Source: Acidimicrobiia bacterium
Lineage (GTDB): Bacteria > Actinomycetota > Acidimicrobiia > Acidimicrobiales > AC-14
NCBI GenBank assembly: GCA_023265025.1
Contig: JAHFUP010000043.1
Coordinates: forward strand, 1-40,499
Reading direction: 5' to 3'
DNA: 40,499 bases
The position numbers were made by a program, and so were the translations under genes. The notes beneath the pieces are model-generated. The model saw only the letters and a program-made list of their open reading frames with translations. It was not told the DNA's origin and made no database searches. Each line of letters begins with the position of its first letter. The stretch's first letter is position 1. Below are positions 23,612-30,087 of the stretch, one piece after another.

Positions 23612-24263
23612 GCAGCGCCTCCTGGACGCTGGGCGCCAGGCCCACGGCGTCGACGGCGTCTCGGAAGGCACCGAGCAGGCGCTCGGCGCTGGCCTCGGCC
23701 ACGCGCACCCGACGCTCGTCGAGGCCGAGGGCGGCGCAGTCCCTCGCCAGGCGGGAGAGGCGGTCCCGCTCGGCGTTGTACATCGACACCAGGACGTGCG
23801 GTCTGGCATCGCCCAGGTGGTCGGGGCCGTAGATGCCGGAGGTGACGGTCACCGCCTGGCCGTCGACGGTCATCCGCCGGCGCAGCCACCCGCCGTGCGG
23901 TTGCCCCTCTTCGTGGTCCTCCGCCGAGTCGTCGAGCAGCTCGATCGTGGGCCGGGGATCGAGGCCGGCCACCAGCCCCCGCAGCACCACCACGTTGCCG
24001 GCCGCCTCGTCGAGCATGGCCTGCAGGGCCTCGACCGGCGTGGTCTCTACCGCCACGCCGAGGCGGGCCAGCTCGGCGGTGGCCAGCTCGGCGGCCAGGC
24101 GGCGCCGCGCTGCGGCCACGACCTGGCCAGCTGCGCCGCCGTGGTGCTTGCAGACGACGGCGCCGGCGCCGGGGTGGGCGCCGCAGGGCTTGCCGGTGCG
24201 CTTGGAGGTGCCGCCGCAGTGTCGGGCAGCACAACCGGGGCGACCGCAGGGCGGGCGCCTCAT
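23577..24263 (-). CDS. terS: Terminase small subunit-like protein
   Basis: The 228-residue protein starts at ATG 24263 in an ATGA overlap. The N-terminus has a metal-binding pattern with CGG, TGKPCGAHP and VCKHHGG, of the C..C..HGG type often found in actinophage small terminases. A helical body (about 60-228) suited to oligomerisation follows. It lies immediately upstream of terL. It should recognise phage DNA for packaging, but the DNA-binding element was not mapped. Confidence 0.72.
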   Translation of the reverse strand: MRRPPCGRPGCAARHCGGTSKRTGKPCGAHPGAGAVVCKHHGGAAGQVVAAARRRLAAELATAELARLGVAVETTPVEALQAMLDEAAGNVVVLRGLVAGLDPRPTIELLDDSAEDHEEGQPHGGWLRRRMTVDGQAVTVTSGIYGPDHLGDARPHVLVSMYNAERDRLSRLARDCAALGLDERRVRVAEASAERLLGAFRDAVDAVGLAPSVQEALRVALATELRRP

Positions 24264-24373
24264 TGCCGGCCGTAGAGGCCGCAGCCGCACCGGTTGAGCC
24301 GACCACGGGAGCCGACCACGTACACGGGGTGGTGCCACCCCTGCGAGCACAGCCAGCGGCGGACCCGTGTCAC
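24260..24373 (-). CDS. Small cysteine/tryptophan-rich protein (37 residues)
   Basis: The frame starts at GTG 24373 and ends at TGA 24260, with four-base overlaps to both neighbours. The product has WLCSQGWHHPVYVVGSRG and NRCGCGLYGR, with three cysteines that could form a tiny zinc knuckle. Perfect packing and natural composition support a real gene. The function is unknown. Confidence 0.6.
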   Translation of the reverse strand: MTRVRRWLCSQGWHHPVYVVGSRGRLNRCGCGLYGRQ

Positions 24374-24627
24374 GGTGAGCCGAGCAGCTCCCCGAGCTGG
24401 GTGTGCCCGGCGGCGAAGGCAGCCCGGAAGGCCCGGCCGAGGTTGTCGTTGTCGAGGGAGCGGTAGGGCCCGCTCAGGTCGTCGAGGAGCCGGGAGGCCT
24501 CGGCCAGCGCCGGGGCCTCGGCGAGGCGGCAGAGCCAGCGCCGGCGGGGCGTGCAGGGCTGCCGGCGTGGGGTCACGGCGCCGGCGGCTGGGCCACGTTG
24601 CCGGCGGCGGCGGAAGGTGAAGCTCAC
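24370..24627 (-). CDS. Small basic hypothetical protein
   Basis: The 85-residue product starts at GTG 24627 in a four-base overlap. The N-terminal 35 residues are strongly basic (FTFRRRRQRG, PCTPRRRWLC). The C-terminal half is a helical region with SLDNDNLGRAFRAAFAAGH. It lies in a run of small genes just upstream of terminase. No family is recognised. Confidence 0.5.
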   Translation of the reverse strand: MSFTFRRRRQRGPAAGAVTPRRQPCTPRRRWLCRLAEAPALAEASRLLDDLSGPYRSLDNDNLGRAFRAAFAAGHTQLGELLGSP

Positions 24628-24896
24628 TTCAGCGCGCTCAGCGTCTCGCGCTCCCGGGTGACCTCGAAGCGCTCGATCTTCTTGCCCAGCTCGGCCCGCA
24701 GCGCCTCCAGGTCGACGCCGCTGTAGGTGGTCCGGCTGTAGGCGATCAGGTCCTTGTAGGTGGACCGCTCGGTCTTGCGGAAGTGCTCCAGGAGCACCCG
24801 CTTGGCCGGCGCCAGGCGGGCCTCGGCCGCCTTGGCGTCCCGCTTGGCGGCGAGCCACTGCTCGGCCGCCTCGGCCACCGTCATCGACTTGGCCAT
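24624..24896 (-). CDS. Small helical protein
   Basis: The 90-residue product is almost wholly helical (VAEAAEQWLAAKRDAKAAEARLAPAKRVLLEHFRKTER), then a short YSRTTYSGVDLEALRAEL segment. Such proteins are common near phage recombination or terminase genes, but no specific function can be given. It starts at ATG 24896. Confidence 0.62.
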   Translation of the reverse strand: MAKSMTVAEAAEQWLAAKRDAKAAEARLAPAKRVLLEHFRKTERSTYKDLIAYSRTTYSGVDLEALRAELGKKIERFEVTRERETLSALK

Positions 24897-24899
24897 AGG

Positions 24900-25121
24900 T
24901 CATCGCCTCCGTGCGCTCGGGTGGTGCGGCATCTCGTCCGGCCAGCGCCGGCGGGTCTGCTGGGCCTGGCGCTCGGTGATGAGCAGCTCGGACAGGGCCC
25001 CGGCCCGGAGGGTGAGCAGGCGCTCGGTGGGCACGCCCAGCTCGATCAGCTCGTCCAGCAGGGCCTCGCAGTAGCGGTCCATGCGGGCCTGGCGCTCGGG
25101 GTCGGGCCGGCGGCGCGGCAT
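24900..25121 (-). CDS. Small helical protein
   Basis: The start is placed at ATG 25121, since GGAGG lies 5 bases upstream; the GTG two codons earlier would overlap that site. The 73-residue product has a DRYCEALLDELIELGVP helix, LLTLRAGALSELLITE, and a basic C-terminus. The function is unknown. Confidence 0.58.
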   Translation of the reverse strand: MPRRRPDPERQARMDRYCEALLDELIELGVPTERLLTLRAGALSELLITERQAQQTRRRWPDEMPHHPSARRR

Positions 25122-25166
25122 GGCCACCTCCGGGACGATGCGGGAAGTTGCAGGAAGTTGGGGGCC

Positions 25167-25376
25167 TCAGGAGTTGAAGTGGCCCCACCCGGTGATCTCG
25201 TCGCCCTCGCAGATCGATGTCTCGTCGACGTCGAGGACGATGTGGAGCTCCATGCTCCGAACGTGCTCGGTGTTCTGGTTGAGAGAGCCGTCCTCGACGC
25301 TGGCCACGGCCAGGACGTCGATCGGCGCCGGGCCCTCGCTGACGTCGGCGACCTTGAACCTTGCATTCCACGTCAT
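25167..25376 (-). CDS. Small acidic beta-rich protein
   Basis: The 69-residue product begins TWNARFKVADVSEG at ATG 25376, which has GGAGG 7 bases upstream. It is acidic, with strands such as HIVLDVDETSI. Direct repeats GGAAGTTG (25143-25150 and 25153-25160) lie just past its stop. No family is recognised. Confidence 0.6.
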   Translation of the reverse strand: MTWNARFKVADVSEGPAPIDVLAVASVEDGSLNQNTEHVRSMELHIVLDVDETSICEGDEITGWGHFNS

Positions 25377-25576
25377 GGAGTGCCTCCTTTTCGGGCGTGG
25401 CGGGCCTCGTCGAGCAGGCGGGCCACCCGCCGGCCGTGGGCCACGATCAGCTCCTCGGGGCGGGGCTGGCCACCGTGGCGGGAGCGGTAGTTGGCGCAGG
25501 TCCCGCACTCGGTGCCGCTGCGCCGGGCCGGCTGCCAGCCGCAGGTACGACACAGCCGCCGGCGCACTCCACCCAC
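25373..25576 (-). CDS. Small zinc-ribbon protein
   Basis: The 67-residue product has CRTCG and ECGTCANYR, a four-cysteine ribbon, followed by a basic helix (ELIVAHGRRVARLLDEARHAR). It starts at GTG 25576, downstream of the palindrome cluster 25588-25663, and ends in an ATGA overlap. Nucleic-acid or protein binding is likely from the fold; the target is unknown. Confidence 0.6.
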   Translation of the reverse strand: MGGVRRRLCRTCGWQPARRSGTECGTCANYRSRHGGQPRPEELIVAHGRRVARLLDEARHARKGGTP

Positions 25577-25587
25577 GATGGGGCGAT

Positions 25588-25663
25588 GGTGACAGCGCGT
25601 GACGCGATCACGGTCACCGGCGGCAGGAATTCCCTACTGGGTAGGAAGTTTCCTACCCAGTAG
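25588..25663. promoter_or_regulatory. Cluster of perfect palindromes between early and late genes
   Basis: A perfect 14-bp inverted repeat with a 2-nt centre spans 25634-25663. The stop codon of the upstream gene is its first three bases. Next to it lie nested inverted repeats GTGA-n5-TCAC (25599-25611) and GGTGAC/GTCACC (25588-25593 and 25613-25618). The region is locally AT-richer than its surroundings. It could be an operator, a processing site or a weak terminator; there is no T-run and no recognisable promoter. Confidence 0.6.
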
Positions 25664-25837
25664 CTCCGCACAGGACGACCGTGGAGCGCCGATCTCGGGC
25701 GCGGTCGACTCCTGGGTGCCGGGCTCAGTCCCGCCTGCGGCCTCGTCCTCCTCGCCGGCGTCAGTGGTAACGATCCGGCGCCCCTTGGTGTCGAAGGAGG
25801 GCCAGCCGCCGGCGGGAGCGCCCCAGGTGTCCCTCAC
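25634..25837 (-). CDS. Small acidic protein
   Basis: The start is GTG 25837, in the four-base overlap with the upstream stop that is typical here, rather than the longer GTG 25885. The 67-residue product has WGAPAGGWPSFDTKGRR followed by an acidic, probably disordered tail (DAGEEDEAAGG). Its stop lies in the palindrome at 25634-25663. Confidence 0.55.
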   Translation of the reverse strand: MRDTWGAPAGGWPSFDTKGRRIVTTDAGEEDEAAGGTEPGTQESTAPEIGAPRSSCAELLGRKLPTQ

Positions 25838-26046
25838 GGCAGCACGCTCGGGCACGTGGTCCAATGGATCGGGCAGGTCACCCACTCGGGGTCTTCGGCC
25901 CGAGGGTCGAACACCACGTGACGGTCGTCAGGGGTGACCGCCTCCCAGCGGTGCGGCGACCAGGCGAACGCCATCGCCAAGGGTTCGCCCACCAAATGCT
26001 CGGCCCGGCGCAGCTTCTTCGGCCCCAGCTTGCCCTCGGCGCTCAC
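25834..26046 (-). CDS. Small hypothetical protein
   Basis: The 70-residue product starts at GTG 26046 in a four-base overlap. It contains GPKKLRRAEHLVGEPLAMAFAW and RHVVFDPRAEDPEWVTCPIHW, with Trp, Cys and His residues suggesting a small folded domain. No family is recognised. Confidence 0.58.
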   Translation of the reverse strand: MSAEGKLGPKKLRRAEHLVGEPLAMAFAWSPHRWEAVTPDDRHVVFDPRAEDPEWVTCPIHWTTCPSVLP

Positions 26047-26330
26047 CCCTGCACCTCCAGCATGTGCGGCGGCAGCCCGCCCCACGTCGACAGCCACACC
26101 ACCCCGCCGGCGGCCAGGGCGGCCAGGTCCTCGTCGTCGGGGCGCCACGCCACCCTCACCACCTGCATCCCGTCCATGGGCCCGGGCTCCAGCGGCCGGG
26201 TGACGACGCCCGTGCACGGTGAGCAGCCGTCGTCCAGGCCGTCGGGCGCTAGGAACACCGCCGGCTGGGCCTCCATCTGCTCGGACCAGTAGGCCAGGTG
26301 GTGCTCCTCCAGCTGCTCGACGGGCCTCAC
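26043..26330 (-). CDS. Small hypothetical protein
   Basis: The 95-residue product starts at GTG 26330, four bases overlapping the upstream stop; the longer frame is out-of-phase. It has CSPC in the middle and a beta-rich C-terminal half (MQVVRVAWRPDDED, GGVVWLSTWGG). The function is unknown. Confidence 0.58.
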   Translation of the reverse strand: MRPVEQLEEHHLAYWSEQMEAQPAVFLAPDGLDDGCSPCTGVVTRPLEPGPMDGMQVVRVAWRPDDEDLAALAAGGVVWLSTWGGLPPHMLEVQG

Positions 26331-26872
26331 GCCGCCCGCCACCCCTTGCGCTTGCCCGGCCTCCTCGCCGCCGCCGCGGCGGCCCGCCGGCTCTCCTCGG
26401 CCGCCTCGGCCCGCACCTTGGCCGCCTCGGCCCGGGTGCGGCGCAACAGGACCAGCGAGGCCTCGGCGTCGCGGCGGGCCTGGCGGGCGACGATGTCGGC
26501 CAGCTCGGCCTTGTCGACGTCGCGGGGGTAGCACGAGGCGTCGGGCGAGTAGCCGGCCGCCTTGTCGACGAGATCGCCGAGCCGGCGCAGGGCGGTGAGG
26601 GCGCCCTGCACGGCGGTCGCCGACGACGCCACCGCCTTCGCCGCCGCCTCCAGCTTGGCGCGCGCCCCCTCCCGCTCGGCCGCCACCGACGCCGTGGGGC
26701 CGGTCTCGCTGCCGTCGGGGGCGATGCGGCGGCGGTGGCCGCCGCTCTCGGCGGCGGAGTCGATGCGGTAGCCCGAGTCGTGCAGGGCGGCGTAGGCCTC
26801 GGCCACCTGGGGGGCCAGGGCGACGAGCACGGCCGCGTGGGCGCTGACCTGGTGGGGGGTGGGGACGGTCAT
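26327..26872 (-). CDS. Helical hypothetical protein
   Basis: The start is ATG 26872, overlapping the RyR gene stop by four bases. The 181-residue protein is mostly helical. It has a central charged coiled-coil-like part (EREGARAKLEAAAKAVASS) and a C-terminal Lys/Arg-rich helix (ARRPGKRKGW). Co-translation with the RyR-domain protein hints at a joint function, which is inference. Confidence 0.58.
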   Translation of the reverse strand: MTVPTPHQVSAHAAVLVALAPQVAEAYAALHDSGYRIDSAAESGGHRRRIAPDGSETGPTASVAAEREGARAKLEAAAKAVASSATAVQGALTALRRLGDLVDKAAGYSPDASCYPRDVDKAELADIVARQARRDAEASLVLLRRTRAEAAKVRAEAAEESRRAAAAAARRPGKRKGWRAA

Positions 26873-27213
26873 GAGAGAGCCGCGACGATGGCGGCGAAGA
26901 GGTGGTCCTTGCGCTTCTGGCCGGCGGGAAGCTCCTCGTACGGGACCAGGCAGGGGTGGGTCTTGGCCTCGGCGTCCTTGACCGGACCGTGGGTCCAGCC
27001 GTCGTTCACCTTGAAATCGCACCACAACTGATGGAGCTGCTCGGGGGTGGCCCCCGCCACCGCCTCCCGCACGCCCGAGACGGCCGACTCCCGCTGCCAC
27101 TCCGGCGCCTCGTCCCACGGCGGCGACACCGCGTCATCACCAAGGAGCAGCTGTAGGGCCCGGTTGGCCTCGTGGCATACCCGGGCGATGTCGGCGGCTT
27201 GCAGTGCGCTCAT
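26869..27213 (-). CDS. RyR-domain protein
   Basis: The whole 114-residue product matches the ryanodine receptor (RyR) repeat pattern. It has IARVCHEANRALQLLLGD, PPWDEAPEWQRESAVSGV, TPEQLHQLWCDFKVNDGW, HGPVKDAEAKTHPCLVPY and ELPAGQKRKDHLF in the canonical order. Stand-alone RyR domains occur in bacteria and phages, where the bound ligand is generally unknown; nucleotide-type ligands have been suggested for related domains. It sits in a tightly coupled run of small early genes. Full domain length and conserved Trp, His and Lys-Asp pairs make the call firm. Confidence 0.88.
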   Translation of the reverse strand: MSALQAADIARVCHEANRALQLLLGDDAVSPPWDEAPEWQRESAVSGVREAVAGATPEQLHQLWCDFKVNDGWTHGPVKDAEAKTHPCLVPYEELPAGQKRKDHLFAAIVAALS

Positions 27214-27554
27214 GAGGTCGGGCCTTCCTGGTCGGGGGTCATGGGGTCGGGGCGGTGGGCGCGATGCCACGCCCGCCTCGCGGACGCGGTGTCGAGGGGC
27301 GTCGGGGACCACGAGCCGCACGAGCAGTGCGCCTTTCGAGGGCCCGCCCGGTCGGCGTTGAGCAATTGGTGGCTCGACATGGCGAGGTCCTCCTGTCGTT
27401 GCCGGGCCCGGAGCCTGGCCTGGCGTCGGGCATGCAGCTGGTCGGGAGAGTCCAGGCCGGCGCACCCCCGGCAAAGCCCATCGCCCCGCACGGTGACCTC
27501 GTCGAGGCCGCAGCCAGGGCACACCCGTCGGCGGCGGCCGCCGGCCCGACTCAT
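27210..27554 (-). CDS. Zinc-ribbon protein
   Basis: The 114-residue product starts at ATG 27554 in an ATGA overlap with the recombinase. The N-terminal part has CPGCG and LCRGCAG, a four-cysteine ribbon. The C-terminal part has a CSCGSW motif and AWHRAHR. An in-frame ATG at 27380 preceded by AGGAGG (8-base spacing) could start a separate 56-residue protein with only the second half, so two products may be made. Confidence 0.58.
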   Translation of the reverse strand: MSRAGGRRRRVCPGCGLDEVTVRGDGLCRGCAGLDSPDQLHARRQARLRARQRQEDLAMSSHQLLNADRAGPRKAHCSCGSWSPTPLDTASARRAWHRAHRPDPMTPDQEGPTS

Positions 27555-28255
27555 GCGGCCGCCTGGGGGAGGGCCCGCAGCACGATCCGGCGCACGACGG
27601 CCGGGTGCCAGCTGTCCGACCGCTTCGGCCGGAAACCCTCCGCCTCGAGCGTGCGGGCGATCTCCCGCCAGCTCGGGCGGGGGTCGCACTGCACGAGCTC
27701 GACCATGCGGGCCAGGGCGCGCTGCTCGGCCGGGGCGGCGGCCAGCTCCCGCTCGGGAGTGGCGCGCCACCCGAAGCCAGGCGAGCCGTAGGCGTACCCG
27801 CCCTTCGCTGCTTTGGCACGGCGGCCGCCCTGCAGCCGCGCCGTGATGATGGCCCGCTCGTACTGCGCAATGGCGCCGAGGACCTGGCGCACGAGGATCC
27901 GGGTCGGGTCGTCGGAGTCGATGTCCGCCTCCGCTGTCGACAGCACCACCCGGCCGGCCTTGCCGAGCTGGGCGATGACCACCTCTTGGAGCCAGAGCGA
28001 GCGCGCCAGCCGATCGAGGCGGTAGACGATCAGCCCCTCGGCACCGCCGGCGACGATGGCCTGGAGGGCGACCGACAGACCCGGGCGGTCGATGACCTCT
28101 GTGGTCCCGCTCACGCCCTCGTCGCGGTGGAGCGCTACGAGCTCGTGCCCGCCGGTGGCACAATGCGCCTCGATGGCGGTGACCTGCATCTCCAGGCCGA
28201 GGCCGTCCTCGGCTTGTCCACGGGTGGAGACACGGATGTAGCCGATCAGGCGCAT
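27551..28255 (-). CDS. Serine recombinase (resolvase/invertase family)
   Basis: The 234-residue protein begins RLIGYIRVSTRGQ, with S10 as catalytic serine. GLIVYRLDRLARSL supplies the active-site arginines, QYERAIITARLQGGRRAKAAKGG forms the E-helix region, and a Recombinase-type DNA-binding part (SWREIARTLEAEGF) follows. It is shorter than large serine integrases. It may act as resolvase, invertase or mobile-element recombinase; the phage already has a tyrosine integrase. Start ATG 28255 fits the family better than GTG 28285. Confidence 0.9.
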   Translation of the reverse strand: MRLIGYIRVSTRGQAEDGLGLEMQVTAIEAHCATGGHELVALHRDEGVSGTTEVIDRPGLSVALQAIVAGGAEGLIVYRLDRLARSLWLQEVVIAQLGKAGRVVLSTAEADIDSDDPTRILVRQVLGAIAQYERAIITARLQGGRRAKAAKGGYAYGSPGFGWRATPERELAAAPAEQRALARMVELVQCDPRPSWREIARTLEAEGFRPKRSDSWHPAVVRRIVLRALPQAAA

Positions 28256-28374
28256 CGCCCCCAAGGATGGCGGCGCGTGACGCACCGACGGGCCATGTCA
28301 CCCAATTCTATGTGGTTACAGCCCAGGTCAGAGCGTTTTAGCGCCGTGGTCGGGCGGTGTAACCGCTATGGGCA
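28256..28374 (-). promoter_or_regulatory. Candidate promoter/recombination region upstream of serine recombinase
   Basis: The 119-bp gap has a -10-like TAGAAT (28305-28310) with a weak CTCTGA 17 bases upstream (28328-28333). A 7-bp inverted repeat GGTTACA/TGTAACC lies at 28314-28320 and 28358-28364. An ATG 8 bases after the TAGAAT opens a 16-codon frame ending just inside the recombinase start. The inverted repeat may be an operator or a recombinase site. Confidence 0.45.
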
Positions 28375-28626
28375 TTACGGCGACGGCACGAACAGGCCGG
28401 CAGCGTCGAGCCGATAGGCGACGTTCGGCTCGATCCCGCCCTCGCCCACATACCCGACGACCAAGCGGAACCGGCCGGCGGTGGCGTCCCAGCGCTTGAC
28501 CACCAGTGTGCCCCCGTCGCCCGACGTCGATGTGCCCCCGTCGCCCGACGTCGATGTGCCCCTGTAGCCCGACGTCGATGTGCCCCTGTAGACGGCGCCC
28601 ATGCCGGAAAGGGTCGGGCGGCTCAC
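28375..28626 (-). CDS. Small protein with Gly-Thr-Ser repeats
   Basis: The 83-residue product starts at GTG 28626 in a four-base overlap. Residues 15-40 are tandem octapeptides of the form GTSTSGxx. A compact beta-rich part (LVVKRWDATAGRFRLVVGYVGEGG) follows. The repeat is encoded by 24-bp DNA repeats. Low-complexity linker plus small domain; no family is recognised. Confidence 0.55.
   Translation of the reverse strand: MSRPTLSGMGAVYRGTSTSGYRGTSTSGDGGTSTSGDGGTLVVKRWDATAGRFRLVVGYVGEGGIEPNVAYRLDAAGLFVPSP
28508..28591. repeat. 24-bp tandem repeat, three and a half copies
   Basis: Copies are at 28508-28531, 28532-28555 and 28556-28579, with a partial copy to 28591. The first two are identical. 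The unit is a multiple of three and encodes the GTSTSG repeat, so copy number can change without frameshift. Confidence 0.85.
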
Positions 28627-28790
28627 AAGGCCCGCCCGACGGCGATCGGCCACCACGCCCCGCACCCCGAGCACAGCTGGCCCGGCACCCGCCGGTCGCT
28701 CCCGAGCCGCCCGTCGCTGCGGCTGGTCCGGCGCAGGTCCATGCCCCCGCAGCGCCCGCAGCACATGACCGGCTGGAGGGCCGCCGTCAC
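28623..28790 (-). CDS. Small zinc-ribbon protein (55 residues)
   Basis: The frame starts at GTG 28790 and ends at TGA 28623, with four-base overlaps to both neighbours. VMCCGRCGG and QLCSGCGAWW give two CxxC pairs about 27 residues apart, a typical zinc ribbon, joined by a basic linker. It is likely a nucleic-acid or RNA-polymerase-binding type of fold, but no partner can be named. Confidence 0.7.
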   Translation of the reverse strand: MTAALQPVMCCGRCGGMDLRRTSRSDGRLGSDRRVPGQLCSGCGAWWPIAVGRAL

Positions 28791-29395
28791 TCGTCAACCG
28801 CGTCCGGGACGGCCGTGGCGACGACGCCGTCCACCCACCGGCGGAAGGCGAACAGGGCCGAGCGCAGCTCGTTGGCGTCGCTCTCGCAGAAGAGATCCCC
28901 ACCGTTCTCGAAGCGTGCAACGGCCCACGTGTAGCTCCGCACCGCCCGGGCGACGGTGGCCAGGACCTCGGCCGCCGCGTCGATGCGATGGTCGTCGTCG
29001 TCGACGTCGACGCCGCCGTACGCGCTGAGCGCCCGCTGCTCGACGCGCAGCGCCGATTCCACCAGGGCGCCGGCCTTGTCGGCCCGGTAGTGGGCGCTGT
29101 GGGTGTGGTCGCCGATGCGGCACACCATGTCGGCGACACCGGCCAGCGGCGCCAGCAGGTTGCGCTCCCGCCAGTCGCCGGCCTCGTCGGCCGCCTGGGC
29201 GCGCTGTGCCAGGTCGGTGCGTGCCTGGTCGAGCGTCGTGGTCATCGGGATCTCCTCGTGGTCGTGGGGGTCGAAGGGGGCCGGCTCGGCCAAGCTGGCC
29301 CACACGGCGTGGTCACTGCGGTGGAGTACTTCGGCGGCGTCGGCGTCGAGGCCCGCGTAGCCGTGCACGGTGGACAGGTGCTCGATGAGGTCCAC
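28787..29395 (-). CDS. Hypothetical protein, possibly two overlapping products
   Basis: The 202-residue frame starts at GTG 29395 (DLIEHLSTVHGYAGLDADAAEVLH). The first 50 residues look like a separate small domain with a HL...H pattern. An internal in-frame ATG at 29245 has GAGGAG 6 bases upstream and would give a 152-residue helical protein (TTTLDQARTDLAQRAQ...). The first part may thus be a fused or nested gene. Function is unknown. Confidence 0.58.
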   Translation of the reverse strand: MDLIEHLSTVHGYAGLDADAAEVLHRSDHAVWASLAEPAPFDPHDHEEIPMTTTLDQARTDLAQRAQAADEAGDWRERNLLAPLAGVADMVCRIGDHTHSAHYRADKAGALVESALRVEQRALSAYGGVDVDDDDHRIDAAAEVLATVARAVRSYTWAVARFENGGDLFCESDANELRSALFAFRRWVDGVVATAVPDAVDE

Positions 29396-29396
29396 G

Positions 29397-29630
29397 TCAG
29401 GCCGCCACGGGCTCAACGAGCCACCAGGTCGGCCACACGTCACCGGGGTGCAGCCCGACCCGGACGGCGAACTCATCGGCCTGACGGACGGTGAGGCCCT
29501 CGGCCTCGAGCTGGCGCATGGTCGTGCCGCTCACGCGCAGCCGGCGAAGGAGCACGCCGCGGGTCAGTGACGACGACGCCGCCAGCAGGCTGGCCAGATC
29601 GAAGGGGCGGGGCGCTGCCGGCACGCTCAC
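29397..29630 (-). CDS. Small helix-turn-helix protein
   Basis: The 77-residue product starts at GTG 29630 in a four-base overlap. It contains LASLLAASSSLTRGVLLRRLRVSG and LTVRQADEFAVRVGLHPGDVWPTW. The latter closely follows a pattern seen in actinophage HTH proteins, where qADxlAxxxGlHPxxVWp ends the domain. A DNA-binding regulator of early genes is likely. Confidence 0.68.
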   Translation of the reverse strand: MSVPAAPRPFDLASLLAASSSLTRGVLLRRLRVSGTTMRQLEAEGLTVRQADEFAVRVGLHPGDVWPTWWLVEPVAA

Positions 29631-29863
29631 CACCCGGCTCCCGGCGGGATGCCGCCGGCCTCGTCGCCCCACTGGCGCAGGTGCGCTCGCTCCGGCCGGG
29701 GGAGGGCGGAGGGGGACTGCGAGGCCGGCGGATCGTTTGGGGCCGGCTCGGCCGGCTCCGCAGACTTGGGGTCGTCGAGGGCGGGCCAGGCGGTGGCCAG
29801 CAGTGCCAGGACGACGAAGCCGAACACGGCGCCGACGGCGAGGAGGGCCATCACGGCGGTCAC
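29627..29863 (-). CDS. Small membrane protein with Pro-rich tail
   Basis: The 78-residue product begins at GTG 29863 (four-base overlap) with a hydrophobic helix at about 3-26 (VMALLAVGAVFGFVVLALL). A Pro/Ala/Glu-rich tail follows. Topology is N-in with a short exposed tail. Early expression and membrane location would suit host takeover or exclusion, which is speculative. Confidence 0.58.
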   Translation of the reverse strand: MTAVMALLAVGAVFGFVVLALLATAWPALDDPKSAEPAEPAPNDPPASQSPSALPRPERAHLRQWGDEAGGIPPGAGW

Positions 29864-30087
29864 CGCTGCCACGAGTGCCGGCCGCGGTGCGACCTGGCCA
29901 GGACGCAGACCGAGGTGGCGCTGACCGTCCCGTCGATGGCCGGCTCGACGCCGCAGCGCCGGCAGAGCTTGCCCTCGGCCTCGGGGATCCCGGTGCCGGA
30001 GAGAAGAGACGGGGGCCCGTCGCATTTGCAAACCAGCCGCGGCAGGTCGAACGGCGGGCTGGCCAGGTCGCAGTAACGGGAGGCCAT
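29860..30087 (-). CDS. Small cysteine-rich protein
   Basis: The start is ATG 30087, which shares one base with the upstream TGA. The 75-residue product has VCKCDG, LCRRCG and SVCVLARSHRGRHSW, a Cys/His arrangement able to bind zinc. No family is recognised. Confidence 0.58.
   Translation of the reverse strand: MASRYCDLASPPFDLPRLVCKCDGPPSLLSGTGIPEAEGKLCRRCGVEPAIDGTVSATSVCVLARSHRGRHSWQR

Noticed and set aside
25663-25885. Longer start (GTG 25885) for the 25634 gene
   Set aside because: It would overlap the upstream gene by 52 bases, while GTG 25837 gives the four-base overlap used throughout this genome.
28508-28591. CRISPR-like array
   Set aside because: The 24-bp units are contiguous tandem repeats without spacers and encode an octapeptide repeat.
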